Notes under the pieces: generated by a model
Database searches by the model: none
What the model was told of the DNA's origin: nothing
Seen by the model: only the letters and a program-made list of their open reading frames with translations
In this document: positions 1-4,796 of the stretch, piece by piece
How the letters are laid out: each line of letters starts with the position of its first letter
Position numbering within the stretch: position 1 is the stretch's first letter
Assembly (NCBI GenBank): GCA_023425615.1
Contig: JAFACJ010000089.1
Span: 1-7,099, forward strand
Origin: Actinomycetes bacterium
GTDB lineage: Bacteria; Actinomycetota; Actinomycetes; Streptosporangiales; Streptosporangiaceae
Reading direction: 5' to 3'
DNA: 7,099 nt
Program-made: the position numbers and the translations under genes

Positions 1-2
1 AC

Positions 3-368
3 TGCTCGCGACCCTGCCGGGCCGTTCAGCGTGCCGCCGACAAGCGCGAAGCGCGGGCCGCTGACGCCGCGCCGCCGGCTGAGGTGCCCGAGGAGGTCGC
101 CGCCCTGGTCGAGCGTCGCCGCGCCCGGACCGCCGCCGCCCCGCGCGTGGCCGTGCGGCGTGCTGCCGGTGACGACTTCGAGCACGTCGAGCGCCTGGCC
201 GAAGAGGCGTTCGGCGAAGGGGCCGACCGGTTCGACCTCGGCGCGGCCGGCTACGTGGTCGATGGCTACGCGAACCGCACGGCGAAGCGCCGCGACGGCG
301 ACCCCGCCGCGCGCTGGCTCGCCGAGAACCACCCCGAGGCGCTTCACGACTTCCCGGCGGACTTCTGA
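3..368 (+). CDS. Small zinc-finger-like protein, 5' end missing (C-terminal 121 codons)
   Basis: The frame is open from the first bases of the window to TGA at 366-368, so the gene starts upstream; an internal ATG/GTG start is not needed. The first visible residues read CSRPCR followed by a basic helix ending KREAR. This matches the second half of a C-x2-C ... C-x3-C zinc finger, and the next gene (486-725) has the same CxxxCR...REAR arrangement in complete form. The visible part continues with an Ala/Glu/Arg-rich helical region, then a more globular acidic C-terminus with aromatics and a FPADF end. A terminator-like hairpin follows 32 bases after the stop, so this closes the upstream transcription block. 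Function is unknown; a small nucleic-acid-binding accessory protein of a phage or integrative element is an inference. The frame is secure, the role is not. Confidence 0.65.
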   Translation, partial: CSRPCRAVQRAADKREARAADAAPPAEVPEEVAALVERRRARTAAAPRVAVRRAAGDDFEHVERLAEEAFGEGADRFDLGAAGYVVDGYANRTAKRRDGDPAARWLAENHPEALHDFPADF

Positions 369-400
369 CCCGCGCGGGACCGAAACGCTAGGGAGTAGAG

Positions 401-450
401 GGGCCCTGTCCGTCGGCGCTCGCGAGGAGGCGACGGCAGGGCCCTCCTTT
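401..450 (+). terminator. Terminator-like hairpin after the first gene
   Basis: The arm 401-415 (GGGCCCTGTCCGTCG) pairs with 431-444 (CGACGGCAGGGCCC). This gives 14 base pairs with one bulged T, a 15-base loop and then TCCTTT. It lies between the stop at 368 and the Shine-Dalgarno of the gene at 486. The short T run suggests partial intrinsic termination or an RNA-processing/stability hairpin. Confidence 0.6.
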
Positions 451-459
451 CAGCCCCCA

Positions 460-481
460 TTACGTAACTTACGAAAGGAGG
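460..481 (+). promoter_or_regulatory. TTACG direct repeat/palindrome and strong Shine-Dalgarno before the 486 gene
   Basis: TTACGTAA at 460-467 is a perfect 8-base palindrome, and TTACG recurs at 469-473. TAACTT (465-470) fits the actinobacterial -10 pattern TAnnnT, but no convincing -35 is visible at the right distance. AAAGGAGG at 474-481 is an almost ideal ribosome binding site four bases before GTG 486, and it decides that start. The AT-rich patch is conspicuous in a GC-rich region, so an operator or promoter is possible but unproven. The ribosome binding site is the firm part. Confidence 0.4.
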
Positions 482-485
482 CAGG

Positions 486-725
486 GTGACAACCTGCGCC
501 GAGTGCCCCCGCACGATCGAGCAAACTCCGGGCTACCGCGATCGCATCACCTGCGGTAACCGGTGCCGGATGCGCCGGCAAAGGCGTTTACACGCCGAGC
601 GCGAGGCCCGCTTCCGCGAGGCCGCTCACGACCTGCTGACCCGGCAGACCGCCGCGATCCTCGCGGGCGACCGTGACGCCCTGGCCGCCGTCGAGCGCGA
701 CGCCGCTCGACTGTTCGGCACGTGA
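486..725 (+). CDS. 79-aa Cys4 zinc-finger-like protein carrying a TTA codon
   Basis: GTG start, four bases after AAAGGAGG. The N-terminus carries C4-x2-C7 and C23-x3-C27, spaced as in small treble-clef or ribbon zinc fingers. A strongly basic stretch follows (residues 28-42), then a predicted helical C-terminus rich in Ala, Arg and Asp. These are direct sequence observations; nucleic-acid or protein binding through zinc is the inference. Leu35 is encoded by TTA at 588-590, the only in-frame TTA I found among the genes called here. The stop overlaps the next start as GTGA (722-725), so translation of the downstream gene is probably coupled. It is the first of five overlapping genes. It resembles the truncated gene at 3-368 in its second Cys pair and the following basic helix. 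No specific function can be named. Confidence 0.72.
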   Translation: MTTCAECPRTIEQTPGYRDRITCGNRCRMRRQRRLHAEREARFREAAHDLLTRQTAAILAGDRDALAAVERDAARLFGT

Positions 726-1591
726 CGCCCCCGACCGTCGAGGACCGGCTACGCGCCGCCGCGCTTGTTCTGTACGAGACAGACCCGCTTGTCGATGAAG
801 GCTTCAGCCGCATCCTGGGCCGCGAGACCTACGAGATCAGCGCCGACCACCTGGCCGCACTCCTCGAACCGTTCTTCGTGCTGCGCCACCGGCTCGCCTG
901 GGACGACTACGGCCGCCGCGTCGTGGTCCGCGTCCGACCCGGTGAGCCGCACGTCGCCGACCCGGTGACGCGGCCGGAGCTGACCGCCCTTGTCTGCCAA
1001 CTGCTGACGCGGCTACCCGACCCGCCCCGCACCGCGCGTCTTCGCCTACGCGAGGCCGTGAAGGACGTCCGCGAGCTGGCCCGCGAGGCGACCCCGCGCC
1101 GGCCCCGCAACGGTCAAGGTCGTCCCCGCGGTGCCCGCTCGCGCCTGGTCGGCGACGTCGTCTCGAACGTCCTCGAAGCCCTGGACGACGTCCCCGAGTT
1201 CCGAGGCCGCGTCGAGCGCCCCGGCAGACCGGCGAAGCCCCGACCGCCAGCCCCGAAGCCCGAAGCGGCACCCGACCCCGCTCACCTCGAAGCCACCGCC
1301 CGGCGCTTCCTCGCCGAGCTGGTCCCCGGACGGCATCCGGTCGCCGAGACCTGGGCCGCCTACGCCGAGGCCACCCCGGCGGCCGACCGCCTCGGCAAGC
1401 ACGCCTTCGGGGCGCTGGCCCGCGACGTCCTCGGCGAGCCCCGCAAGATCCGGGGCGTGCGCCTCTGGACGGTCCCCGAGCCGGCCGTGATCGCCGAGGT
1501 AGCCGAGCGCGTAGCCCGCCTCACCTGGGAAGAGCAACGCCCGATCTTGCTGCGCATCGTCCAACGTCAAGCCGAAAGGACAGCCGCGTGA
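722..1591 (+). CDS. 289-aa DNA-binding-like protein with winged-helix-like C-terminus, function unknown
   Basis: GTG start in a GTGA overlap with the previous stop. Three parts are visible. Residues 1-120 are a compact helical/strand domain with a hydrophobic core. Residues 121-186 are a basic, proline-rich linker with two AT-hook-like cores, GRPRG at 133-137 and PGRP around 167-170. Residues 187-252 are a small domain whose end reads FGALARDVLGEPRKIRGVRLW, interpreted as helix, wing and strand. That end recalls the C-terminal winged helix of phage D5/P4-type primase-helicases (KxxFGxxL...GxRxW), but no ATPase or primase motifs are present, so this is not a primase. A C-terminal helix (253-289) follows. 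It is the largest gene of the overlapping block and may act with its small neighbours on element DNA. It could equally be a regulator. The CDS is certain enough; the DNA-binding role is inferred. Confidence 0.72.
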   Translation: MTPPTVEDRLRAAALVLYETDPLVDEGFSRILGRETYEISADHLAALLEPFFVLRHRLAWDDYGRRVVVRVRPGEPHVADPVTRPELTALVCQLLTRLPDPPRTARLRLREAVKDVRELAREATPRRPRNGQGRPRGARSRLVGDVVSNVLEALDDVPEFRGRVERPGRPAKPRPPAPKPEAAPDPAHLEATARRFLAELVPGRHPVAETWAAYAEATPAADRLGKHAFGALARDVLGEPRKIRGVRLWTVPEPAVIAEVAERVARLTWEEQRPILLRIVQRQAERTAA

Positions 1592-1782
1592 ACCAACCCG
1601 ACTCGGACGCCTTCGCTGAAGCGATCCTCGAACGTGTCGCCGAACTGGCCTACGAGGAGCTACGGCCGCACCTGAACCGCTGGGCCCGAGGCCGCCAGGC
1701 CGACCGCCGCCAGGCCGACCGCCGCCAGGACCCGGCCGACGTCGTCCACCTGGCCGACCGACGCCCCCGCCGGGTGGCCTGA
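1588..1782 (+). CDS. 64-aa basic protein with in-frame tandem repeat
   Basis: GTG start in a GTGA overlap with the previous gene, with AAAGGA at 1575-1580 seven bases upstream. The N-terminal half is a predicted amphipathic helix (AFAEAILERVAELAYEEL). The C-terminal half is very basic and contains RQADRRQADRRQ, encoded by a 15-base tandem repeat. The stop TGA shares its last base with the ATG of the next gene (TGATG), which indicates translational coupling. The helical segment resembles the C-terminal helix of the preceding protein (AEVAERVARLTWEEQRP), so an origin by partial duplication is conceivable. There is no recognisable family. Its small size lowers confidence, but both overlaps and the ribosome binding site support a real gene. 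Confidence 0.6.
   Translation: MNQPDSDAFAEAILERVAELAYEELRPHLNRWARGRQADRRQADRRQDPADVVHLADRRPRRVA
1691..1729 (+). repeat. 15-base in-frame tandem repeat, 2.6 copies
   Basis: GCCGCCAGGCCGACC occurs at 1691-1705 and 1706-1720, followed by a partial GCCGCCAGG at 1721-1729. The unit is a multiple of three and encodes repeated RQADR inside the 64-aa basic protein, so copy-number change would not break the frame. Confidence 0.85.
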
Positions 1783-2084
1783 TGACGGAACAGCCGCCCG
1801 CAGACCCGCGAGTCGCCGCCGTCGTGGCCGCGCTTCAGGACGAGGACCCGCGTCCGGTCGTCTACCTCGGCGGTGTCCGGCTACGCGCCGAGCTGGCCGC
1901 CGCCCTCGGCGAGGACCACCCCGCCGCCGCCTCCGGCCGCGAGGCCCTGGCCTACACCGTCGCCGCCCGGCCCCTGCTCAATTCCAAGCACGGATTGAGC
2001 ATCGGCAGCCGCCGCGACGAGTACGGCCGCCTCCGGCGCGTACGTCTCACCCGATTGGAGAACCCGGTCCGTGCCGCAGCCTGA
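1782..2084 (+). CDS. 100-aa protein, first of a tandem paralogue pair (winged-helix-like)
   Basis: ATG overlaps the previous stop by one base; the ribosome binding site is poor, so expression likely depends on translational coupling. An N-terminal helix (residues 8-20, DPRVAAVVAALQ) is followed by a strand, a second helix (RAELAAAL), a third helix (REALAYTVAARPLL) and a basic hairpin-like end (HGLSIGSRRDEYGRLRRVRL). This order, three helices and then a basic beta wing, is compatible with a winged helix. The next gene can be aligned along nearly its whole length: DPxVAx(I/V)(I/V)A at the start, ARPxL in the third helix, and G-aliphatic, GRxxxV and RL near the end, with nearly identical spacing. 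The similarity is visible by eye; DNA binding is inferred. No named family is recognised. Confidence 0.66.
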   Translation: MTEQPPADPRVAAVVAALQDEDPRPVVYLGGVRLRAELAAALGEDHPAAASGREALAYTVAARPLLNSKHGLSIGSRRDEYGRLRRVRLTRLENPVRAAA

Positions 2085-2370
2085 TCCCGACGTCGCTCGC
2101 CTGATCGCCGAGGAGGTACTACGGGGCGGAGGTGAGTTCCGTACGAGCGTCGGCAACCTGCACGCCCTGATCCGTCAACGGCTACCGGAGAGCCCGGCCG
2201 CCGAGAGCCCCGCAACTACCGCGACCGCCGTTCTCTCGGCCCGACCCGACCTCGGCGCGCTCGGCATCGCCGTCCGTCGCAGCCGCAACGTCTCCGGTCG
2301 CCGTGAATGGGTCTTTCGCCTTATCGCCATCGCTGGCGAATACCCCGAGACAAGGTCTCAGGCGGCCTGA
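2071..2370 (+). CDS. 99-aa protein, second of the tandem paralogue pair (winged-helix-like)
   Basis: GTG start, ten bases after TTGGAG (2055-2060), overlapping the previous gene by 14 bases. Layout matches its neighbour: N-terminal helix DPDVARLIAEEVL, central helix NLHALIRQRL, a helix ending SARPDL, then GIAVRRSRNVSGRREWVFRL as a basic wing-like strand pair. The G-aliphatic to GR distance is 11 residues in both proteins, and GR to V is five in both. The C-terminal 15 residues have no counterpart in the neighbour. It is the last gene of the overlapping block; a hairpin follows 41 bases after the stop. Two diverged copies side by side suggest two related DNA- or protein-binding subunits, possibly a heterodimer. 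This is inference and the function is unknown. Confidence 0.66.
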   Translation: MPQPDPDVARLIAEEVLRGGGEFRTSVGNLHALIRQRLPESPAAESPATTATAVLSARPDLGALGIAVRRSRNVSGRREWVFRLIAIAGEYPETRSQAA

Positions 2371-2411
2371 GCCGTCGCACCCCTGCCCCTACCCCTGAGC
2401 CGTCCCGATCG

Positions 2412-2434
2412 CCCGGCAGAGACCGTCTGCCGGG
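2412..2434 (+). terminator. Perfect 9-bp intergenic hairpin without T tract
   Basis: CCCGGCAGA (2412-2420) pairs perfectly with TCTGCCGGG (2426-2434) around a five-base loop. It lies between the stop at 2370 and the Shine-Dalgarno at 2449. With no T run behind it, attenuation, RNA processing or mRNA stabilisation are as likely as termination. Confidence 0.45.
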
Positions 2435-2461
2435 GGTCGTAACCAACCAAGGAGAGCCACC

Positions 2462-3139
2462 ATGCCCACCTCTTCCGGCGACCTGGTCGCCCCCGACTGG
2501 ACTATCCCCACATGGGTCCTGGACGACCCCGCCTGTCCGCCCGCCGTCCGCGAGGCTTTCGCCGCCCTGGACGCCGCAAACGCCGCGACCCTGGCCGAGC
2601 GGGACGCGGTCGACGCGATCCGCGACGAAGCGGACGACAACCGCGCCGCGATCGCCCGGGCCATCCGGGACGGCAAGAAGCCGCCCGCCCCGATCTCGCA
2701 GGAAATCACCGGGGAGCGCATCCGCCAGGCCGAGCTGAAGGTCCGGGTGGCCCGGAACCGGGCGTACGCCGCCGCGAATGCCGTAGAGAACGTGATCCCG
2801 GCGAATCACGAAGGGTTGCGCCCGATCCTCTCCGCGCGCCTTCCCGAGCTGGCCGAGACCTCGGCCCGTGCCTTCCGTGAGGCCCGCCAGGCGTACGCCG
2901 ATGCCGAGGCCCTGGCGCACGCGGTCGCGTCCCTGGACAACGTCCGGCAGATGCGCCGATCGGTCACGCCCGAGCAGCGGGCCGCCATCGACGCCCGCGT
3001 CCGCGCCGTCCGGCAGGCCGACCCGGTGAACTACCCGGGACGGTCCGTCCGGCTTCCCCTGGCGTGGATGGATGTGGAGGCCGTGGCGACCGCCATCCCG
3101 GCGGACCTGATCGCCGCCGACCCGTACAAGGGGGCCTGA
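2462..3139 (+). CDS. 225-aa helical protein, function unknown
   Basis: ATG start preceded by AAGGAG at 2449-2454. A short Trp-rich N-terminus (PDWTIPTWVL, residues 11-20) precedes a long, Ala/Arg/Glu-rich, predominantly helical stretch (about 26-160). That stretch is broken by a Lys/Pro loop, GKKPPAP (71-77), and by NVIPANHEG around 110. It is likely to form coiled coils or a helical bundle. The C-terminal part (185-225) is more globular, with YPGRSVRLPLAW and a DLIAADPYKG end. There is no signal peptide, membrane segment or catalytic motif. The next gene starts three bases after the stop, so the two are probably expressed together. A structural or scaffold-like role in a phage-derived element is possible, but nothing in the sequence proves it. 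The composition alone would give weak coiled-coil matches. Confidence 0.72.
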   Translation: MPTSSGDLVAPDWTIPTWVLDDPACPPAVREAFAALDAANAATLAERDAVDAIRDEADDNRAAIARAIRDGKKPPAPISQEITGERIRQAELKVRVARNRAYAAANAVENVIPANHEGLRPILSARLPELAETSARAFREARQAYADAEALAHAVASLDNVRQMRRSVTPEQRAAIDARVRAVRQADPVNYPGRSVRLPLAWMDVEAVATAIPADLIAADPYKGA

Positions 3140-3141
3140 CC

Positions 3142-3411
3142 GTGGCGAGGCTGGGCAACATCGGGGACCGGGTCGCCCGGGCCCTGGCCGCCGCCGAGGA
3201 CGCCGACCGGGCGAGGGCCGACCGACCCCGCGCCGACCGGGCGTACCTGGTCGCCGACGCCGCCAAGCGCTACGGCCTCGGCGAGGACCAGGCCGCGCAA
3301 ATCACCGGGGACGGTCCGACTGAGATCCAACGTTCGGCCCGGGCCCTGGCCCTGGACCGCGCCCGCCTCGCCGCCGCCGAGGCCGACGCCCGGCGCACGG
3401 CCGACAACTGA
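3142..3411 (+). CDS. 89-aa helical protein, function unknown
   Basis: I place the start at GTG 3142, two bases beyond the previous stop. AAGGGGG at 3129-3135 serves as its ribosome binding site. The frame is also open upstream to an ATG at 3064, but that lies inside the preceding gene. The protein begins with an Ala/Arg/Asp-rich helix with repeated ADR units (residues 22-33). It continues with YLVADAAKRYGLGEDQAAQI and then a GDGPTEIQRSARALA helix. That last portion (a residue pair such as GD/GE, then T-x-E-I/L, then a helix with SA..LA) recalls the C-termini of some phage scaffolding-type proteins, where a similar segment occurs. The likeness is short and could be compositional. A terminator-like hairpin follows immediately, so the 225-aa gene and this one form a two-gene unit. 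Confidence 0.62.
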   Translation: MARLGNIGDRVARALAAAEDADRARADRPRADRAYLVADAAKRYGLGEDQAAQITGDGPTEIQRSARALALDRARLAAAEADARRTADN

Positions 3412-3422
3412 CCGAACCGACG

Positions 3423-3454
3423 GGGGCCCTCGGGAACTGACCCGGGGGCCCCTT
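3423..3454 (+). terminator. 12-bp GC-rich terminator-like hairpin
   Basis: The arm 3423-3434 (GGGGCCCTCGGG) pairs with 3441-3452 (CCCGGGGGCCCC) through 12 pairs, one of them G-U, around the loop AACTGA. Only TT follows, so termination efficiency is uncertain. It sits 11 bases after the stop at 3411. Confidence 0.6.
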
Positions 3455-3486
3455 GCCGTCCCCGCCCCCCTGTCGAAAGGCCCCCG

Positions 3487-3795
3487 ATGTTCAGCCCCAC
3501 CCCCGCCCCCTCCCGCGCCACCCGCCGCCGTCTCTCCCGCGCCCGTGCCGTCCGCCGTGCCGCTGGCTGCCGCTGCGAGCTGGGCCCGGTCAACCGCCCG
3601 TGTGGCTCGGCCGCGTCCGGCGTCGTCCGTCGCGACGGCCGAGACCTGGCCGCCTGCTACCGGCACCTACCCGCCGCGCCGGTCCGAGCCGCACGCACGG
3701 CCCACGATCGGGTCGAGGGTTGGGCGCGTCCCATCCTCGCCAGGCTTCGCCGCGACCTGGCGGCCAGCGACACGGCCAGTGATGACGGAGCGTGA
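3487..3795 (+). CDS. 102-aa basic protein with Cys/His zinc-binding-like cluster
   Basis: ATG start with GAAAGG at 3475-3480, six bases upstream. Two other frames are open across the same bases but are proline-rich shadows. The N-terminal 26 residues are very Arg-rich. A metal-binding-like cluster follows: C28-x-C30, C39, then C57-x2-H60. The spacing of C30, C39-Gly and C57-x2-H60 resembles small actinobacterial proteins in which a CG...CxxH pattern binds zinc. Zinc binding is inferred from the residues only. The C-terminus (62-102) is helical with an acidic end. There is no enzymatic motif; in particular the HNH nuclease histidines are absent. It could be a nucleic-acid-binding accessory protein. 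The stop lies within a GTGA that could start a further 37-codon frame. Confidence 0.62.
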   Translation: MFSPTPAPSRATRRRLSRARAVRRAAGCRCELGPVNRPCGSAASGVVRRDGRDLAACYRHLPAAPVRAARTAHDRVEGWARPILARLRRDLAASDTASDDGA

Positions 3796-3905
3796 CCCCC
3801 TGGGGAGTGACCCCTATCGATGTCCTTACGGGATCGAAGAGGCATAGCTTCCCGGGCTGCGTGCGCGCACCGCTCCAGTTTTCGACTACTGAAAGTGACC
3901 AATGA
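3792..3905 (+). CDS. Possible 37-codon leader ORF bridging two genes
   Basis: GTG 3792 overlaps the stop of the preceding gene as GTGA. The frame runs 37 codons and stops at TGA 3903-3905, overlapping the ATG of the next gene as ATGA. The predicted peptide is mixed in composition (MTPWGVTPIDVLTGSKRH...). A GGAG lies only one base before the GTG, too close for normal initiation. Closing a gap of just over 100 bases with four-base overlaps at both ends matches the style of this gene series and suggests a coupling peptide or leader. A chance open frame in a regulatory spacer is the main alternative. Confidence 0.25.
   Translation: MTPWGVTPIDVLTGSKRHSFPGCVRAPLQFSTTESDQ
3796..3901 (+). promoter_or_regulatory. 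Low-GC spacer, candidate promoter/operator of the terminase-like gene
   Basis: This spacer is visibly richer in A and T than the flanking genes. It contains GTGACCCC at 3792-3799 and again at 3806-3813. TAGCTT at 3845-3850 fits the -10 pattern TAnnnT, with no good -35 at 16-18 bases. A short dyad, TTTC ... GAAA, occurs at about 3880-3894. GAAAG (3891-3895) is a weak ribosome binding site for ATG 3902. These signs justify a regulatory label only tentatively. Confidence 0.3.
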
Positions 3906-4258
3906 CCGCTGAGACCGAGGCCGACGGCCTCCCCGCAAGCTGGACGATCGGGGCGCGCGAGACGTTCGCCGCCGTGACCGAGGAACGTCCCGACCTGACC
4001 GCCGCCGAGGTCGCCGAGCTGTTCCACGCCTGCGCGTTGGAGTCGGCCGCCGAGCGCCTGGACGCCGTCGCCCTCGCTAACGGCATGGTCGCCCGCGGGT
4101 CGACCGGACAGCCGTGCGTGCACCCTGGCGCGATCGAAGCGCGCCTTGCCCGTACCGCCGCCGCCCAGATCCTCGGCCGCCTGCACAAGCCTGCGCACGG
4201 AACCCCGTCCGAGCGTGGCCGTCGCGCGGCCCGTGCCCGGTGGAGTCCGGACCGGTGA
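3902..4258 (+). CDS. Phage terminase small-subunit-like protein (P27-like)
   Basis: ATG start. The protein (118 aa) reads LTAAEVAELFHACALESAAERLDAV as two helices (residues 32-56), then VARGSTGQPCVHPGAIEAR (63-81), a third helix to GRLH, and a GRRAARARW end. The order of an acidic helix pair, a Gly-containing loop, H/N-P-x-I-x-E-x-R and a basic tail with AAxARW resembles actinobacterial small terminase-like proteins of the P27 type. Those recognise phage DNA for packaging and present it to the large ATPase/nuclease subunit. No large terminase gene follows here, which is odd for a packaging cassette. The protein may be a relic, act with a subunit encoded elsewhere, or be a DNA-binding protein recruited to another job. 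The next gene overlaps its stop by GTGA. The CDS is likely real; the family assignment is from pattern memory only. Confidence 0.6.
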   Translation: MTAETEADGLPASWTIGARETFAAVTEERPDLTAAEVAELFHACALESAAERLDAVALANGMVARGSTGQPCVHPGAIEARLARTAAAQILGRLHKPAHGTPSERGRRAARARWSPDR

Positions 4259-4611
4259 CCAATCCGAAGATGCGCCGCCGGGATGCTCCCCGGTCCGGCG
4301 TCGAGGCAGTCCCCGTCCCGCACCTCGGCGTGCGCCTGGCCGTCGACTTCCGCCCGGCCGACTACGCCCGCCAGCCCGCGGAAGGCTGGACGGCCGAGAC
4401 ACTATGGGCCGCCGCGTGGGGCTACTCCTACACGCACGGCGACGGGGCCCGGGGCGTGGCCCTGACCGCCTTCCGGGACTTTGCCCGCGCCTACGACCGG
4501 GCCCGGCACCTCGCGCCGACGTCGACCCGCTCGGTCGTCCGCCAGGACGTCGAGGCCCGGCTACGCGGCGTCGACTTCTCGCAGCCCGACCGCCTAGAGG
4601 CCGCCGAGTGA
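4255..4611 (+). CDS. 118-aa protein, function unknown
   Basis: I choose GTG 4255, in a GTGA overlap with the terminase-like gene and nine bases after GGAG (4242-4245). The frame also extends upstream to an ATG at 4114, but that would overlap the neighbour by about 145 bases. The N-terminus is basic. The central part (residues 46-85) is aromatic-rich, WTAETLWAAAWGYSYTHGDG and then FRDFARAYDRAR, and looks like a compact helical domain. No catalytic or metal-binding residues stand out. The GTGA at its own stop could open a further 25-codon frame. Coupling to the terminase-like gene suggests they act together, but no family is recognised. Confidence 0.65.
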   Translation: MTNPKMRRRDAPRSGVEAVPVPHLGVRLAVDFRPADYARQPAEGWTAETLWAAAWGYSYTHGDGARGVALTAFRDFARAYDRARHLAPTSTRSVVRQDVEARLRGVDFSQPDRLEAAE

Positions 4612-4685
4612 CCGCCCGCCTCCCCGAGACAGGCCCGGAGAGCGCCCAGGAGGTCGCACCCTGGCCCGTACCCCTGGCCACCTAG
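4608..4685 (+). CDS. Possible 25-aa ORF at the end of the series
   Basis: GTG 4608 overlaps the previous stop as GTGA, and the frame ends at TAG 4683-4685. The peptide MTARLPETGPESAQEVAPWP... is too short to judge by codon use. The overlap is the only positive sign; it may equally be a chance consequence of the common GTGA context. Confidence 0.2.
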   Translation: MTARLPETGPESAQEVAPWPVPLAT

Positions 4686-4732
4686 ATCGGCCGTCCCTGG
4701 CCCTGTCTCGACCCCCGCACGCCCCACACACG

Positions 4733-4775
4733 AAGGCCCCTCACTCTGGTCCGCGCCCGGAGTGAGGGGCCTTTC
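4733..4775 (+). terminator. Strong intrinsic terminator between convergent genes
   Basis: AAGGCCCCTCACTC (4733-4746) pairs perfectly over 14 bases with GAGTGAGGGGCCTT (4760-4773), around a 13-base loop and followed by TCT. It lies after the last plus-strand gene and before the convergent integrase stop at 4797. It should end plus-strand transcription, and may also act weakly on the minus strand because the stem itself begins with AA. Confidence 0.85.
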
Positions 4776-4796
4776 TGCGTTGGGGCGTTTACACGC

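Noticed and set aside
1046..1570. 174-codon minus-strand frame within the 289-aa gene
   Set aside because: Shadow of the plus-strand gene; no ribosome binding site or conserved motif.
722..1591. Identification of the 289-aa protein as a phage primase-helicase
   Set aside because: Only the C-terminal winged-helix-like end is reminiscent. No Walker A/B, zinc-binding primase or catalytic acidic motifs are present.
1691..1729. CRISPR-like repeat
   Set aside because: The copies are directly adjacent without spacers, short and in frame inside a coding region.
3031..3666. 211-codon minus-strand frame over the 89-aa and Cys/His genes
   Set aside because: Gly/Arg/Ala low-complexity shadow that runs through a terminator-like hairpin and two plus-strand genes.
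3487..3795. HNH endonuclease, common next to terminase genes
   Set aside because: Cys/His cluster is present, but the HNH catalytic His/Asn arrangement is not.
3590..4681. 363-codon open frame on the minus strand opposite block D
   Set aside because: Arg/Pro/Gly-rich composition typical of an antisense shadow in GC-rich DNA. It overlaps three better-supported plus-strand genes with ribosome binding sites or GTGA overlaps.
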